This document shows, one piece after another, positions 20,179 to 29,913 of a DNA stretch of 64,000 nucleotides (position 1 is the stretch's first letter; every line of letters begins with the position of its first letter). Under the pieces are notes generated by a model. It had not been told where the DNA came from and did not search any database. It saw only the letters and a list, made by a program, of their open reading frames with translations. The position numbers and the translations under genes were made by a program. Location: contig NZ_JACJOO010000042.1 in the NCBI RefSeq assembly GCF_014695575.1, positions 1 to 64,000 on the forward strand. Direction: 5' to 3'. This DNA is from Leptolyngbya sp. FACHB-8. Lineage in GTDB: Bacteria > Cyanobacteriota > Cyanobacteriia > Elainellales > Elainellaceae.

Positions 20179-21081
20179 TTATCGAGGATGAAATTCTACC
20201 TCTTGCTCTCGAATGGTGACATCAAAGGCCTGAAAGAAATCCTGCCCAAGTAGTCCGTAAGTTAGATTGGGTCCAGCGATCGCCACCAGTACATTTTGAG
20301 CTACGGCATCTCCAACCTGAATCGAGTTTACATACCCCAGAGGAAATGAAACATTGGAAGCACTGGCGGTACTCACCTGGGCCTGCCCGACAGCGCGAAC
20401 CTGTAGATGTTGAGCCATCTCCCTTGTGATAACAGTACCGCTAGCTCCGGTATCCAAAATCATGGGAAAGGCAGTGCTACCGTTGAAGGTGACATTAATA
20501 ATGGGAGTTCCCCCCGCTCGGCGTACGATCGGGACTCGGAATCCCGTTCCCTCAGCACTGGGGATAGGGGCTGAGTTACGGGCAGGAACCGGAGCCGAAG
20601 CGGCTGGCTGTGCTACGGGCGCAGGGGCTGAGCGACGGGGGTTTGGGGCAGAATTTCCAAGGGCTTCTGCCAGATTGGTTGGAGTGACAGGGGGATTGGG
20701 GCGAACCGACCGAGCCTGAGCGATCGCTAGATTGCGCTGGTACTCGCGAATCTTTTGCTGGGCTTTGCTATGGTCAGGATGGGAGGCAGGAACCGCTTGG
20801 AGCTGGTCAATGGCCTGCTGCCAACGGGTAGCAACGAGCCGCCAATCATCTCGTGATTGAGCGATCTGGGTGAGGGTTGCTGCACTGCCACCGCGATCTA
20901 ACCCCCGCTGGTAGAGGTTCACCGTAGGTTTAGCTGCGGGTGTGGAAGCTGCTGGGCTGGGAGTCACAACAGGCACCGGGCTAGAGGTGGCTGCCGATTC
21001 GGGTGGAACCGATTGACAACCCGCGCTAACCCCAGCCAGTAAGCTGGCGATCGCCCACGAAACCTTGTGCCACTGCGCCAT
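20179..21081 (-). CDS. Retropepsin-like aspartic protease lipoprotein
   Basis: The ATG at 21081 gives 300 residues beginning with a lipoprotein signal (MAQWHKVSWAIASLLAGVSA then Cys), so the protein is probably anchored to a membrane on the periplasmic side. A Pro/Ala/Ser-rich linker with a helical segment follows, then a clan AA domain: INVTFNGSTAFPMILDTGAS with catalytic Asp in DTGAS, and ATLGYVNSI/LLGQDFFQAFDVTI-like strands. Such single-domain proteases act as homodimers. The 85 codons open upstream of this ATG are not protein-like. Confidence 0.82.
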   Translation of the reverse strand: MAQWHKVSWAIASLLAGVSAGCQSVPPESAATSSPVPVVTPSPAASTPAAKPTVNLYQRGLDRGGSAATLTQIAQSRDDWRLVATRWQQAIDQLQAVPASHPDHSKAQQKIREYQRNLAIAQARSVRPNPPVTPTNLAEALGNSAPNPRRSAPAPVAQPAASAPVPARNSAPIPSAEGTGFRVPIVRRAGGTPIINVTFNGSTAFPMILDTGASGTVITREMAQHLQVRAVGQAQVSTASASNVSFPLGYVNSIQVGDAVAQNVLVAIAGPNLTYGLLGQDFFQAFDVTIREQEVEFHPR

Positions 21082-21351
21082 AATGAACCGTTTTTGAGGA
21101 ATTTTGGTGAAAGGGGGGAATCTGTTGATGACCCATTGCGCAAAAGAATCAGACGGTGAGCTAGCGATCTCAGCTCCATCTGGCTTCACCCGTTCTGCTG
21201 GAGCTGATGAGCGTTCGCGTTGCGGATACAAGCTCAACGATGAATCAATACCGTTGGTATTACTACAATTCCCCAGGCCCATTACGATAATATCGCTGGT
21301 TAAGAGCATGGCTGGCTCAGTATACTGACTAAGCACGTAGGTTAAAGATTC

Positions 21352-22515
21352 ATGGCGATCGCAACTCCCCCTCCCGCACTTCTGGTACTGGCCGATGGTA
21401 CGGTTTTTCGAGGATATTCGTTTGGTGCCAGCGGCACTGTCATTGGTGAAGTCGTGTTTAATACCGGCATGACGGGTTACCAGGAAGTGTTAACAGACCC
21501 CAGCTATTGTGGGCAAATTGTGACATTCACCTATCCGGAGTTGGGTAACACCGGAGTCAATCCTGAAGATGAGGAATCGGCGCGGCCCTATGTTCGGGGG
21601 GCGATCGCGCGCAACATCTGCGCGCGCCCAAGTAACTGGCGGTCTACCCAGTCCTTGCCAGATTACCTGGCGCAGCACAACATCCCAGGCATTTATGGTA
21701 TTGATACCCGCGCCTTGACTCGCAAGATTCGCTCTACCGGAGCGATGAATGGGGCTATCTCTACTGAGATTCTTGATCCCGGAGAATTGTTGTTGAAGGT
21801 GCAGGCAGCCCCCAGTATGGCCGGTCTAAATCTGGTCAAGGATGTGACGACTAAGACGATTTATGAATGGGATGAACCCACAGATCAGGTGTGGGAATTT
21901 GCCGAGTCCGACGCTCCTGCTCCGTCTGGCGAACGCTTGACGGTGGTGGCTCTCGACTTTGGGATCAAGCGGAATATTCTGCGACGGTTAGCCCGTTATG
22001 GGTGTCGCGTCATTGTCGTGCCAGCAGACACGCCTCCCGAAACTATTTTGGGATACAACCCGGATGGCATTTTCCTGTCAAATGGCCCTGGGGATCCTGC
22101 GGCTGTAACCGAGGGGATCAATACAGCGAAAGCCCTTCTGGGTGCTGAAAAACCTGTCTTCGGTATTTGTATGGGGCACCAAATCCTGGGACTATCCCTG
22201 GGGGCTGAAACCTTCAAGCTTAAGTTTGGCCATCGTGGGTTAAATCAGCCGGCAGGGCTTCAACAACGGGTGGAGATTACCAGCCAGAATCACGGGTTTG
22301 CGATCGCTGCTGACTCTCTTCCCGATGCTGATGTCGAGGTTACTCACCTGAATTTGAACGATCGCACAGTAGCCGGCATTCGTCACCGAACTCTGCCACT
22401 CTTCTCGGTGCAATATCACCCAGAAGCAAGCCCCGGCCCTCACGATGCCGACTATTTGTTTGAGCAGTTTGTGAATTCGATGCGAGAGCATCGTAACCAA
22501 ACGGTGAACGCCTAA
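21352..22515 (+). CDS. carA: Carbamoyl-phosphate synthase small subunit
   Basis: This is the glutaminase subunit that feeds ammonia to CarB for carbamoyl phosphate, used in arginine and pyrimidine synthesis. The 387-residue protein has the N-terminal CPSase domain ([20 protein letters not shown]) and a class I amidotransferase domain with Cys in [16 protein letters not shown] and His/Glu in [13 protein letters not shown]. It is divergent from the aspartic protease gene across 270 bp and followed by an intrinsic terminator. carB is not in the window. Confidence 0.96.
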   Translation: MAIATPPPALLVLADGTVFRGYSFGASGTVIGEVVFNTGMTGYQEVLTDPSYCGQIVTFTYPELGNTGVNPEDEESARPYVRGAIARNICARPSNWRSTQSLPDYLAQHNIPGIYGIDTRALTRKIRSTGAMNGAISTEILDPGELLLKVQAAPSMAGLNLVKDVTTKTIYEWDEPTDQVWEFAESDAPAPSGERLTVVALDFGIKRNILRRLARYGCRVIVVPADTPPETILGYNPDGIFLSNGPGDPAAVTEGINTAKALLGAEKPVFGICMGHQILGLSLGAETFKLKFGHRGLNQPAGLQQRVEITSQNHGFAIAADSLPDADVEVTHLNLNDRTVAGIRHRTLPLFSVQYHPEASPGPHDADYLFEQFVNSMREHRNQTVNA

Positions 22516-22519
22516 CACT

Positions 22520-22550
22520 GAAAAAGGGGTTGCATTGCAACCCCTTTTTC
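22520..22550 (+). terminator. Intrinsic terminator of carA
   Basis: A near-perfect palindrome (GAAAAAGGGGTTGCA / TGCAACCCCTTTTTC) starts 4 bp after the stop and ends in TTTTT. Confidence 0.9.
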
Positions 22551-22770
22551 TTGAGTATCCTGACTTTGAGTTGGGTAGGAAGTTTAGATTAAACCTTCTC
22601 CACACATTAAACTTTTGGTGTGAACTACTGCGGGGATTCGCTGCACAACAATTCATGCCCCTAACAACAGAGTCGTGGAGGTCTATTGCAAATTCGCGTT
22701 AGTTTGAGCGATCGCCAATTCATCACCAACCCTGATAGCTGGTTACCTATGTTCTCTATCTCCTCAATCA

Positions 22771-22822
22771 TGTAGAAACACTATAGAAAATGAAATGTTT
22801 CATTTTCTATAGTGTTTCTACA
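22771..22822. repeat. Perfect 25-bp-arm palindrome with a 2-nt centre
   Basis: Arms 22771-22795 and 22798-22822 are exact complements, with only TG between them. Unlike the others it is AT-rich and stands in the middle of a 432-bp intergenic region (22516-22947), over 250 bp from carA. The remainder of that region holds only the terminators on either side. Confidence 0.8.
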
Positions 22823-22873
22823 AACCTTTCCGTTAGAAGTTTCTACAAAGTTGTGGGCCATTCACTTTACTTA

Positions 22874-22920
22874 ATAAAAAGAGAGAGAGGAATCAACGCT
22901 TCCCCTCTCTCTTTTTTTAT
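22874..22920. terminator. Terminator with GAGAGAG stem
   Basis: An AAAAAGAGAGAG... / ...CTCTCTCTTTTT stem with a 16-nt loop lies 27 bp beyond the end of the minus-strand hypothetical gene. It has T-runs on both strands and can act in both directions. Confidence 0.75.
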
Positions 22921-22947
22921 CCTGATATCTGGTTGCGATCGCTGTAA

Positions 22948-23493
22948 CTACAGATCAGCTCGGCAGGTGTCGAGAATGTGTTGATCCAGATCGCTGAGGT
23001 TTGCAATTTGATGGAATCCTTCCAGAGTCATCGGTGCAGCTTCGTCGCTTGTAGAGGCTACCGAACCTTCGGCACGCATGGCAACGGCATAGGGATGTAC
23101 GGTTTGATCGTAGGAATCCACAATATTCAGACTCAATTGACGGGTTCCAACTTCTCCGGTGAAGCAATCAAAAGAAGAGTTGGGGAGGTAAAAAGCACCA
23201 ACTACCTGATCTTGATTCACTTCAAACACAATGTACTCAGAGCCGTTCTGGAAGGCTTCAGGAGATTGGCCAAACAGATAAACGCCGTCAGCCATACGCT
23301 GGCTCACCGTCAGACCGGGATTAGCCGTTGCCACCTCAGTTGATCCCAGATCAGGTGTCACCGTACGAGCATGACTCTGGCCGACAGCCACCAGGGTCAG
23401 GCCTACAGTTAGTACCAAGGCTGTTAAAGGTTTTTCTACGCGATTTAGGAGAGTTTGCCAGTTAAGAGTAGGGCGTTTGGATAACGTTAGCAC
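22948..23493 (-). CDS. Secreted hypothetical protein
   Basis: This is a 181-residue protein of unrecognised family. The first 45 residues form an export signal: basic start, hydrophobic core LTALVLTVGLTLVAVG and a likely cleavage after SHA. The mature part contains YIVFEVNQDQVVGAFYLPNS with two Cys further along (SSFDCFTGEVG and DTCRADL), which could form a disulfide. It has its own terminator and a long upstream region, so it is probably a single-gene unit. No function can be assigned. Confidence 0.7.
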   Translation of the reverse strand: MLTLSKRPTLNWQTLLNRVEKPLTALVLTVGLTLVAVGQSHARTVTPDLGSTEVATANPGLTVSQRMADGVYLFGQSPEAFQNGSEYIVFEVNQDQVVGAFYLPNSSFDCFTGEVGTRQLSLNIVDSYDQTVHPYAVAMRAEGSVASTSDEAAPMTLEGFHQIANLSDLDQHILDTCRADL

Positions 23494-24443
23494 CGCAGAC
23501 CTCCTTAATATAAATCTAATGTTTACAGTAGTTTGAGCCTGATATAAGATTCATCGCTCTTGAGAAGGGCTGATGAGTGGCTCAAAAGATAGGCAATGCA
23601 ATATATCTCAAGCCATCTTTGTAGAGGCTTCAGGGATTGCAACAACCTTATCTAGTGGTTTTGACTACAGCGATTGCTTGCTCAATTCCAGAAATTTGTG
23701 AAAAATGTTTCAAAAGTTTCTGAATTAACTGAAATTAGGCAATCACCGAGCAATTTCAACAAAGGAAACATCCAAAGGTCTTCGGTTTAAGACCTATTTC
23801 GATATGAAAGCGATTGTCAAGGGAACCAGCTAAAGAGCCGTTTCTGCTTACGTTGCTTGGAGGGACCAGCAGGGATCACTTCAAGCGATTAACGCTGAAA
23901 CATTGGCCTTATTTTTGCAGCTTTCTCCTTCACAGAATGCTTTCTAAAGGTAGAGATCCATTGCATCTTAAATATCAATTAAGAATCAATGAATTATGGC
24001 TCACTCGGATACAAAACTTTGTAACCTGTTGAGCTCGCCAGCCGCTCTCTACCGTTATTAATTCATGAAATGAGGCCCTTCTGGTATCTTCTGAGACACT
24101 TCGCAAACTGTCCGTTCAAAGTGTCGTGGAGAGTAAGTAATTCTAACTACTCCTACTGGTTGATGGATGCATTTGAGTTTTCCTTAACCTTGAAGCGATA
24201 GTTTGTATGCATTTCCTTTATTAGTAAGGTAATGCGATCGCTCATCTTCGCAAAACACCCAATTGGGCGAGCTCAGCGCTCACCCGATGGGATGTTATAA
24301 CATTCACAAAACCCTTGATGATTATGCTGCCGCAGTATGGTCATCGAAAAATGGGCTTACGTCTTGCAGCAAACCCAAAACAGTCATTTTGTCGCCACAA
24401 AGCGGCTGTGGAATGAGAGTTCTGGGTTTGATTTGAGAAGGTG
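23494..24443. other. About 950 bp without a recognised gene
   Basis: The region is AT-rich and contains stop codons in all frames at short intervals. A 52-codon frame at 24337-24495 runs through the sigma-factor terminator and is not credited. A 12-bp palindrome ATGTTATAACAT lies near 24292. Nothing else is supported. Confidence 0.4.
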
Positions 24444-24475
24444 CAAAAAAATCGGGTACAGCTTAGCTGTACCCG
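24444..24475 (-). terminator. Intrinsic terminator of the sigma factor gene
   Basis: Read on the minus strand, a 10-bp GC-rich stem (CGGGTACAGC / GCTGTACCCG, 3-nt loop) is followed by seven Ts. It lies 28 bp after the stop codon. Confidence 0.92.
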
Positions 24476-24502
24476 AAGGTTCACTCAAGAGATAATCAAG
24501 GT

Positions 24503-25495
24503 CTAGCTAGCCAGGTAACCGCGAACGTTGGCTTTACGCCGCCGCAGGTGGTCGAGGGCTTGGCGCTCAAGTTGACGCACGCGCTCGCGGCTGATATTCA
24601 TCCGCTGACCGACTTTAGCCAGAGAGAGCTCGTGACCATCTTCCAGTCCAAAGCGCAACACCAACACCTCGCGCTGCTGGGGGGTGAGTTCCGCCAGTAG
24701 GTTTTGAATATCCTGCCGGAGGGACTCTTGCACTGTGTAGGTTTCTGGAGAGGCATCCTCGTCTTCGAGGAGGTCTTGTAACTCCGTATCCTGATTGTCG
24801 CCAACTTTCAGATCGAGCGAGACAGGTTGCCGAGCCATCAGCAGAAACTCACGAATTTCTGCCGGAGTTAACTCCAGAGCTTTAGCAATGTCGGCAGGAG
24901 AGGGACTGTGACCAAGTTGCTGGGCCAGTTCCCGCTGCACACGCTTGATCTTGTTGAGCTTCTCGGTAATGTGGATTGGCAAGCGGATGGTGCGAGCCTG
25001 CTGGGCGATCGCCCGAGTAATGGCCTGACGAATCCACCAGTACGCATAGGTCGAGAATTTGTAACCCCGAGTCGGGTCAAACTTTTCAACCCCCCGCTCT
25101 AACCCGAGAGTCCCTTCTTGAATCAGATCCAGAAACTCTAGATTGCGCTTCTGGTATTTCTTCGCGATCGCGACTACCAACCGCAGGTTGGCTTCGATCA
25201 TTTTCTTCTTCGCCCGCTGCCCTAAGCGAATGGTGCGTTCTAGTTCGGCTTCAGAGGTGCCCACAGCTTCGGCCCATTCCGCCTGTGTAGGTTGCTGATC
25301 CAACTTCTTGGCCAGCTTTTCTTGAATCTCGACAGCCTTCATCATCTGCTGAACCTGCTTACCCAACACGATTTCTTGTTCGTGGGTGAGCAGAGGGACG
25401 CGACCAATCTCATGCAGATAGGTCCGCACCATATCTGCTGTGAAGAGGGGCTTGGTTTCTGTCGGGGATGTATTTGCAATTGTCATGGTCGCCAC
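24503..25495 (-). CDS. sigB: Group 2 RNA polymerase sigma factor, SigB-like
   Basis: This is a 330-residue non-essential sigma70 paralogue. It lacks region 1.1 and begins [20 protein letters not shown] (region 1.2). Region 2 is full ([40 protein letters not shown]), followed by region 3 ([20 protein letters not shown]) and region 4 with a helix-turn-helix ([20 protein letters not shown]). Group 2 factors in cyanobacteria adjust transcription in dark, heat, nitrogen or carbon stress. The long leader upstream suggests complex control. Assignment to the SigB subgroup is by remembered sequence similarity; SigD or SigE cannot be excluded without a tree. Confidence 0.9.
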   Translation of the reverse strand: MATMTIANTSPTETKPLFTADMVRTYLHEIGRVPLLTHEQEIVLGKQVQQMMKAVEIQEKLAKKLDQQPTQAEWAEAVGTSEAELERTIRLGQRAKKKMIEANLRLVVAIAKKYQKRNLEFLDLIQEGTLGLERGVEKFDPTRGYKFSTYAYWWIRQAITRAIAQQARTIRLPIHITEKLNKIKRVQRELAQQLGHSPSPADIAKALELTPAEIREFLLMARQPVSLDLKVGDNQDTELQDLLEDEDASPETYTVQESLRQDIQNLLAELTPQQREVLVLRFGLEDGHELSLAKVGQRMNISRERVRQLERQALDHLRRRKANVRGYLAS

Positions 25496-26424
25496 TTAAC
25501 TCCATCACAACGGAACACGAAAGGAAAAAGGAAATAAGGCTGGAATCCTAAACCTGATCCCAGAGAAGACAAGGAAGCCACCCATGCAGTGGGCGGAAAA
25601 AACTAGGGGAGATAACCGTTCAACTGGGAAGCGAAATTCAGGTGAACAAAACAACTAACAGCAGGCAAAGGGGAGAGCGGGCAAGCAAACAATCAAATTC
25701 CTTCAAGCTTCGGCTTTGGTTAGGGCTTTATCTCCTATCGCGACCCCTAACCGTAACCCTTGCATCTCGACCTTTGAAAACTGAGTAATAAATAGATGCG
25801 ATATTGGCCTAGCTTTGAGAGCCTGTCTACACTCGGAACAGACAAATGCGAAGTGGTTATGACTTTGGTCTATTACAATGGTAATACAACATTAAACTCC
25901 AGTAAAGGGGGGCGGAATCATCCGGACGGGTGAACTACGAAGGGGAATAAATGCGCGCGGGTAAGGATTACAGTCTTACCATTAGTACGATTACTACAAC
26001 CCACCGGATGTTCTAGCTCTAAAGACACAGGTGCAAGCTAGCTTTGACGCTGCCTTATAATCATCGACGTTTTAAAAGGAATAAAGGTTCGGCAACCGCA
26101 TCGTGATAACCGAACTGAATGATGGGCTCGCTTTCATCACGACTTCATCGTGTTATGTCATGAGGCAGGGGTGTAGCTTTCTAGACGAAGAGAGGGGATG
26201 ATTTGCACCCCCTGTCTCCGTCCAATGTGAAGATCAAAACGAGGGGAACCGAACCTGAAGGGGCGGTTGTTTAGCTAGGCTCTGTCATCGAGTGGCGAGT
26301 ATGCTCGTTATAGAGAGGAATGTGGAGTACAGGGTATACTGCCTTCAATAATTAATCGCGTATTAATTTAAGGTTTGTACTCCACCACTATCCATTCGGA
26401 GCCGTGGCCGAGGAAAGGTAGGAC
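25496..26424. other. Structured 930-bp divergent intergenic region
   Basis: The region separates the sigma gene (minus) from the kinase-like gene (plus). It contains a TATTACAAT promoter-like box at about 25871, an outer dyad CATCCGG / CCGGATG (25919 and 26004) enclosing a GGTAAG / CTTACC hairpin (25960-25980), GTTCGG / CCGAAC near 26087-26110, CACGA / TCGTG near 26138-26152, and the nested operator-like dyad at 26322-26385. No reading frame is convincing. It could hold a small RNA or a long 5' leader. Confidence 0.45.
26322..26385. promoter_or_regulatory. Nested inverted repeat upstream of the kinase-like gene
   Basis: GTGGAGTAC at 26322 pairs with GTACTCCAC at 26377; between them CCTT/AAGG and ATTAAT-cgcgt-ATTAAT (26351-26367) continue the dyad. 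It ends 40 bp before the GTG start and could be an operator or a leader hairpin. Confidence 0.45.
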
Positions 26425-27996
26425 GTGAAGCAATGGTATTTGCCCACATTAAGTGAGGTCGTCAGCCAGGATGAACCTCTGTTTCAGCCGCAGCGGTCGG
26501 CAGCACAGCATCGTGTCCGCGCCGAGCGAGAGTGGGCCGGGGCGATCGCCGCGCTGAATTTGCTACTGCATCGTGATTTAGAACTTGGGAAACTATCGGA
26601 ATCGGGCATTATCCTGTCAGGCCCGGTTCCTGTATTGGGCCAACAGGAGTTGCAGCGGGCGATCGCTACCTGGACGTTTACTGCCAGCCCGCTGTGGAGT
26701 AACACCTGGATGCCGTTTCGGTTACTGCCCTCTGCAGACCGAGAAAAGCTAGATTCTACAAAGACGGCCACTGTACCGTTAATCCCCAGTGATCCTTTAA
26801 GTAACGAACAGTTTTGTCTGGTGATAACCCCTGCCTTGAGCTTGGTGATGGTGCTGGGCGAAACGACAGATAAAGTTCCGGCATTTCTATGTTCCTTTGA
26901 CCCAGAGGTGATTACCCGTTCCTGGCAAGCGCTACGCATCCGTCTGTTATTAACAGGCTCTTCTTCCTTGAAGAAGATGGAACGCTTGATGGAATCTGCC
27001 AATCTGGCCCAACCCGACTATCGTAGGGTTGCAGAGTTTAATCGACTCATGCTGGCGCTTCTGCCAGAACCTATGGAACTGGAAGAGGGTTCGGCCCGCA
27101 TTTCCGATCGCTTCCGGTTGTCTGAAGCTTCGACTGACTCTAGCCTGAAGGAGGACCCTGGTGTTAATGGCTCTTCCAATGGCCATGGTGCCAAGAACGG
27201 GAAGAGTATAAAACCAGAGACTGCTCAACCTTCTCTGGAGGAAGCGTTAACCCAGTCTGAGAGTTTTGATACAGAGTTGTTGCAGGCGATCGCCCATGAG
27301 GTTCGCACGCCCCTCACCACGATTCGTACCCTGACACGCTTGCTGCTGAAGCGTAAAGACCTCAGCCCAGATGTATTAAAACGGCTGTCAGTCATTGACC
27401 AGGAATGTACCGAGCAGATTGATCGGTTTAATCTCATTTTCCGGGCCGTGGAGTTGCAACAGACTCGCAGCGATCGCCCCCTGACTCCTTTGGCTCCCAT
27501 TTCATTGACCCAGCTCTTTCAGCAGCATGTTCCCCGCTGGCAGCAGTTGGCGAGTCAGCGCAACCTGTCATTGGACGTGGTGTTACCTCAGAAGTTACCG
27601 ATGGTTGTTACTGATCCCACCATGTTGGATCAGGTGTTGACGGGACTGCTCGATCGCATTACGCAAACGTTGCCGCCTTCTAGCCATATTCAGGTTGATG
27701 TGACATTAGCTGGGCACCAGCTCAAACTCCAGTTTCAATCCCACGTGCAGGAGGAAGCTGCAACCAGCAGTCATCGTTTTGGGGCAAATCAACCGATGAC
27801 GCCTCTGAAATCTTTGGGGCAACTGCTGATGTTCCAGCCTGAGACAGGTAGCTTAAGCCTGAACCTGGCGGTGACCAAAAATCTATTCCAGGCCTTAGGT
27901 GGTAAGCTCATTGTGCGGCAACGTCCTCATCAAGGAGAGGTATTAACGATTTTCTTGCCCCTTGAAACGCGGCCTGTGGATGAGGGGGAAAAATAG
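26425..27996 (+). CDS. Histidine kinase-like protein with degenerate ATPase domain
   Basis: This is a 523-residue soluble protein from a GTG start with an AGG-rich leader. Residues 1-200 are an unrecognised sensor region. A HisKA dimerisation domain follows with phospho-acceptor His291 in AIAHEVRTPLTTIRTLTRL. The C-terminal region has the HATPase_c outline (DPTMLDQVLTGLLDRITQTL and a final GGKLIVRQRPHQGEVLTIFL), but the N-box Asn residues and the DxGxG loop are absent. It may therefore be a phosphotransfer or scaffold protein rather than an active kinase. No response regulator is adjacent. It may regulate or be regulated with the divergent sigma gene. Confidence 0.78.
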   Translation: MKQWYLPTLSEVVSQDEPLFQPQRSAAQHRVRAEREWAGAIAALNLLLHRDLELGKLSESGIILSGPVPVLGQQELQRAIATWTFTASPLWSNTWMPFRLLPSADREKLDSTKTATVPLIPSDPLSNEQFCLVITPALSLVMVLGETTDKVPAFLCSFDPEVITRSWQALRIRLLLTGSSSLKKMERLMESANLAQPDYRRVAEFNRLMLALLPEPMELEEGSARISDRFRLSEASTDSSLKEDPGVNGSSNGHGAKNGKSIKPETAQPSLEEALTQSESFDTELLQAIAHEVRTPLTTIRTLTRLLLKRKDLSPDVLKRLSVIDQECTEQIDRFNLIFRAVELQQTRSDRPLTPLAPISLTQLFQQHVPRWQQLASQRNLSLDVVLPQKLPMVVTDPTMLDQVLTGLLDRITQTLPPSSHIQVDVTLAGHQLKLQFQSHVQEEAATSSHRFGANQPMTPLKSLGQLLMFQPETGSLSLNLAVTKNLFQALGGKLIVRQRPHQGEVLTIFLPLETRPVDEGEK

Positions 27997-28020
27997 ATTT
28001 GCGGCAGGTGAGCAGAGCTT

Positions 28021-28091
28021 CAATTGAATATCCATAAAAAGAAGGAAGCAGTGCAAAGAGCTGCTTCCTTCTTTTTATGGATATTCAATTG
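28021..28091. terminator. Perfect 31-bp-arm palindrome
   Basis: Arms 28021-28051 and 28061-28091 are exact complements around TGCAAAGAG. It lies between the kinase-like gene and the convergent small membrane protein gene. Confidence 0.8.
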
Positions 28092-28115
28092 AGTTGAAGT
28101 GAGCCTTAATGTTGG

Positions 28116-28439
28116 TTATGAGCCTGAGTTTGCGATGGAGATGGGGGGAGAGAGGAGAGTGGAGCGATCGCCCAAACGCTCCTCGATGACCAGCTCATCC
28201 GGGAAAACAAAGCCTGTGTATTCGTAATACTGTTCATTGAGTTCCGCGCGTAGAGCCATTTGATCCATGTAACCGACGAAATGACCCATTAAAAAGTAAA
28301 CACCGACCAGAGCAGCAGCGGCAACAGACACGAGGAACCCTGCCAGCATTAGAGAAAATTCACGATGATCCATGGCCTGCTGCATCAGATGCAGCGCCCA
28401 AGCCACGAGAACAACGACCACCAGCAGGATAAAAATCAT
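28116..28439 (-). CDS. Small two-helix membrane protein, hypothetical
   Basis: This is a 107-residue protein with two hydrophobic helices (MIFILLVVVVLVAWALHLM and LMLAGFLVSVAAAALVGVYF) and a C-terminal cytosolic or lumenal tail (LNEQYYEYTGFVFPDELVIE). I do not recognise the family. It is a single gene between two hairpins, with an AT-rich upstream region containing no other feature. Confidence 0.6.
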   Translation of the reverse strand: MIFILLVVVVLVAWALHLMQQAMDHREFSLMLAGFLVSVAAAALVGVYFLMGHFVGYMDQMALRAELNEQYYEYTGFVFPDELVIEERLGDRSTLLSPPISIANSGS

Positions 28440-28581
28440 TCTAAAGATCAGTTACTTATCTTAATATTTAGTATTGTAACAGTTCCTTAGAAGAGTGTCC
28501 TCTACTGTATTGGTAATTTTTTAGTGAGGCGGAGCTGAACCCACGAAACTTGTATAACCTTCGCTTGCTGGATAGGACAAG

Positions 28582-28626
28582 TTGATTTTTGAAAAGCCGC
28601 ATTCTGTGGGGCTTTTCAAAAATCAA
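28582..28626. terminator. Hairpin with 17-bp arms
   Basis: Arms 28582-28598 and 28610-28626 are exact complements (TTGATTTTTGAAAAGCC type) around an 11-nt centre, downstream of hisF on the minus strand. A weaker, decayed stem follows at 28643-28672. Confidence 0.65.
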
Positions 28627-28701
28627 TTTCTTTTAACAGCTAGTTTTTCATATGCTTTGTGTACGAAAAACCAACCTTGCCAGCGATCTCTACACCGTAC
28701 T

Positions 28702-29469
28702 CTAGTTCCGCATGGGGATCTGATGATCCACCAGGTAGGACTTGATCTCAGCGACCGTCAGTTGGCCGTAGTGCAGCAGTGACGCGAGTAGGGCGGCCTC
28801 TGCTTTGCCGTCCGTGAGGGCCTCATAAATGTGCTGGCACGTGCCGGCTCCCCCAGAGGCAATGACGGGAATTTGGACTTGGTCGGCGATCGCCCGTGTC
28901 AGTTCCAGGTCATACCCGGCTTGCGTACCATCCGCATCCATGCTGGTCACTAATAGTTCTCCTGCACCTCGCTGCTCGACCTCCTTGGCCCATTTCAGAG
29001 CATCAATGCCAGTGTTCTCGCGGCCACCCCGGACGTACACATCCCAGCCCGGGTTCTCGGGGTCTTCGCGGCGACGGGCATCGATAGCGACGACAATGCA
29101 CTGGTTGCCGAAGCGATCGCTGGCCTGATTAATGAAATCGGGATCACGCACAGCTGAAGAGTTAATGCTGACCTTGTCGGCCCCGGCGCGTAGCAACTTT
29201 TTGATGGTATCTAAGGAGCTGATGCCGCCGCCTACCGTGAGGGGAATGAAGACCTGTTCGGCGGTGCGGTAAACCACGTCGTAGATGATGTCACGATCTT
29301 CGTGGGTGGCTGTAATGTCGAGGAAGACAAGCTCGTCGGCTCCGGCTTCGTTATAAACCTGTGCCAGCTCCACGGGATCTCCAGCGTCCCGTAGATTGAC
29401 GAAATTCACCCCTTTCACAACACGCCCTGCTTTCACATCCAGACAGGGAAGAATTCGTTTAGCTAACAT
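28702..29469 (-). CDS. hisF: Imidazole glycerol phosphate synthase cyclase subunit
   Basis: HisF closes the imidazole ring with ammonia from HisH, giving imidazole glycerol phosphate and AICAR. From the ATG at 29469 the protein is 255 residues starting [20 protein letters not shown]. The catalytic Asp residues are in LPCLDVKAG and [15 protein letters not shown], and phosphate-binding loops are LTVGGGISS and [12 protein letters not shown] of the (beta/alpha)8 barrel. Eleven codons open upstream are unlikely to be used. hisH is not in the window. Confidence 0.95.
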   Translation of the reverse strand: MLAKRILPCLDVKAGRVVKGVNFVNLRDAGDPVELAQVYNEAGADELVFLDITATHEDRDIIYDVVYRTAEQVFIPLTVGGGISSLDTIKKLLRAGADKVSINSSAVRDPDFINQASDRFGNQCIVVAIDARRREDPENPGWDVYVRGGRENTGIDALKWAKEVEQRGAGELLVTSMDADGTQAGYDLELTRAIADQVQIPVIASGGAGTCQHIYEALTDGKAEAALLASLLHYGQLTVAEIKSYLVDHQIPMRN

Positions 29470-29627
29470 GGTCTGCTTTGCCGTGGTTACCGTCTTTGAC
29501 AACTTACATACTACAACTCTGTCATCTGTCAGGAGTTAGTCATTCTTGAAAGCCCCTTGAAAAACCCATGGATGAAAGCCGATACGCTGATACACTGACT
29601 AATGTTTGTTCGTTGGTTGTAACGGAG

Positions 29628-29822
29628 ATGCAAGTCGGTCAACAAGTGCGGGTAAGGCGGTTACGGGATCGGGCCAGCCAGGCAGTCATCAATCATTTGG
29701 GGCAGACGGGTGTAATCGAAGGCTTCAAAATGACAGATGGCAGTGGCATTGGCATCATTGTAAAGTTTGAGGATAACTTCTCAAGCTGGTTCTTTGAGGA
29801 TGAGTTGGAGTTTATGAGCTAG
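29628..29822 (+). CDS. DUF2862 small protein
   Basis: This is a 64-residue cyanobacterial conserved protein starting MQVGQQVRVRRLRDRASQAV and containing GFKMTDGSGIGIIVKFEDNF followed by SWFFEDELE. The sequence suggests a small SH3-like barrel. Its function is unknown. An ATG 60 bp upstream (29568) is in frame, but family members begin at the MQVGQ position; GGAG is unusually close to this ATG. The next gene, get3d-like, starts 91 bp downstream on the same strand. Confidence 0.72.
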   Translation: MQVGQQVRVRRLRDRASQAVINHLGQTGVIEGFKMTDGSGIGIIVKFEDNFSSWFFEDELEFMS

Positions 29823-29913
29823 GCTCATAAATTTGGCGCGATCGCCCTGTTTCCTTCTGCACCCTCATCCCAGGTTGAGCATCTAGCAGCATCCATTATC
29901 AGGACAACATGGC

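Noticed and set aside
24337-24495. 52-codon plus-strand frame ahead of the sigma gene end
   Set aside because: It reads through the sigma-factor terminator hairpin, has no ribosome binding site and no family pattern.
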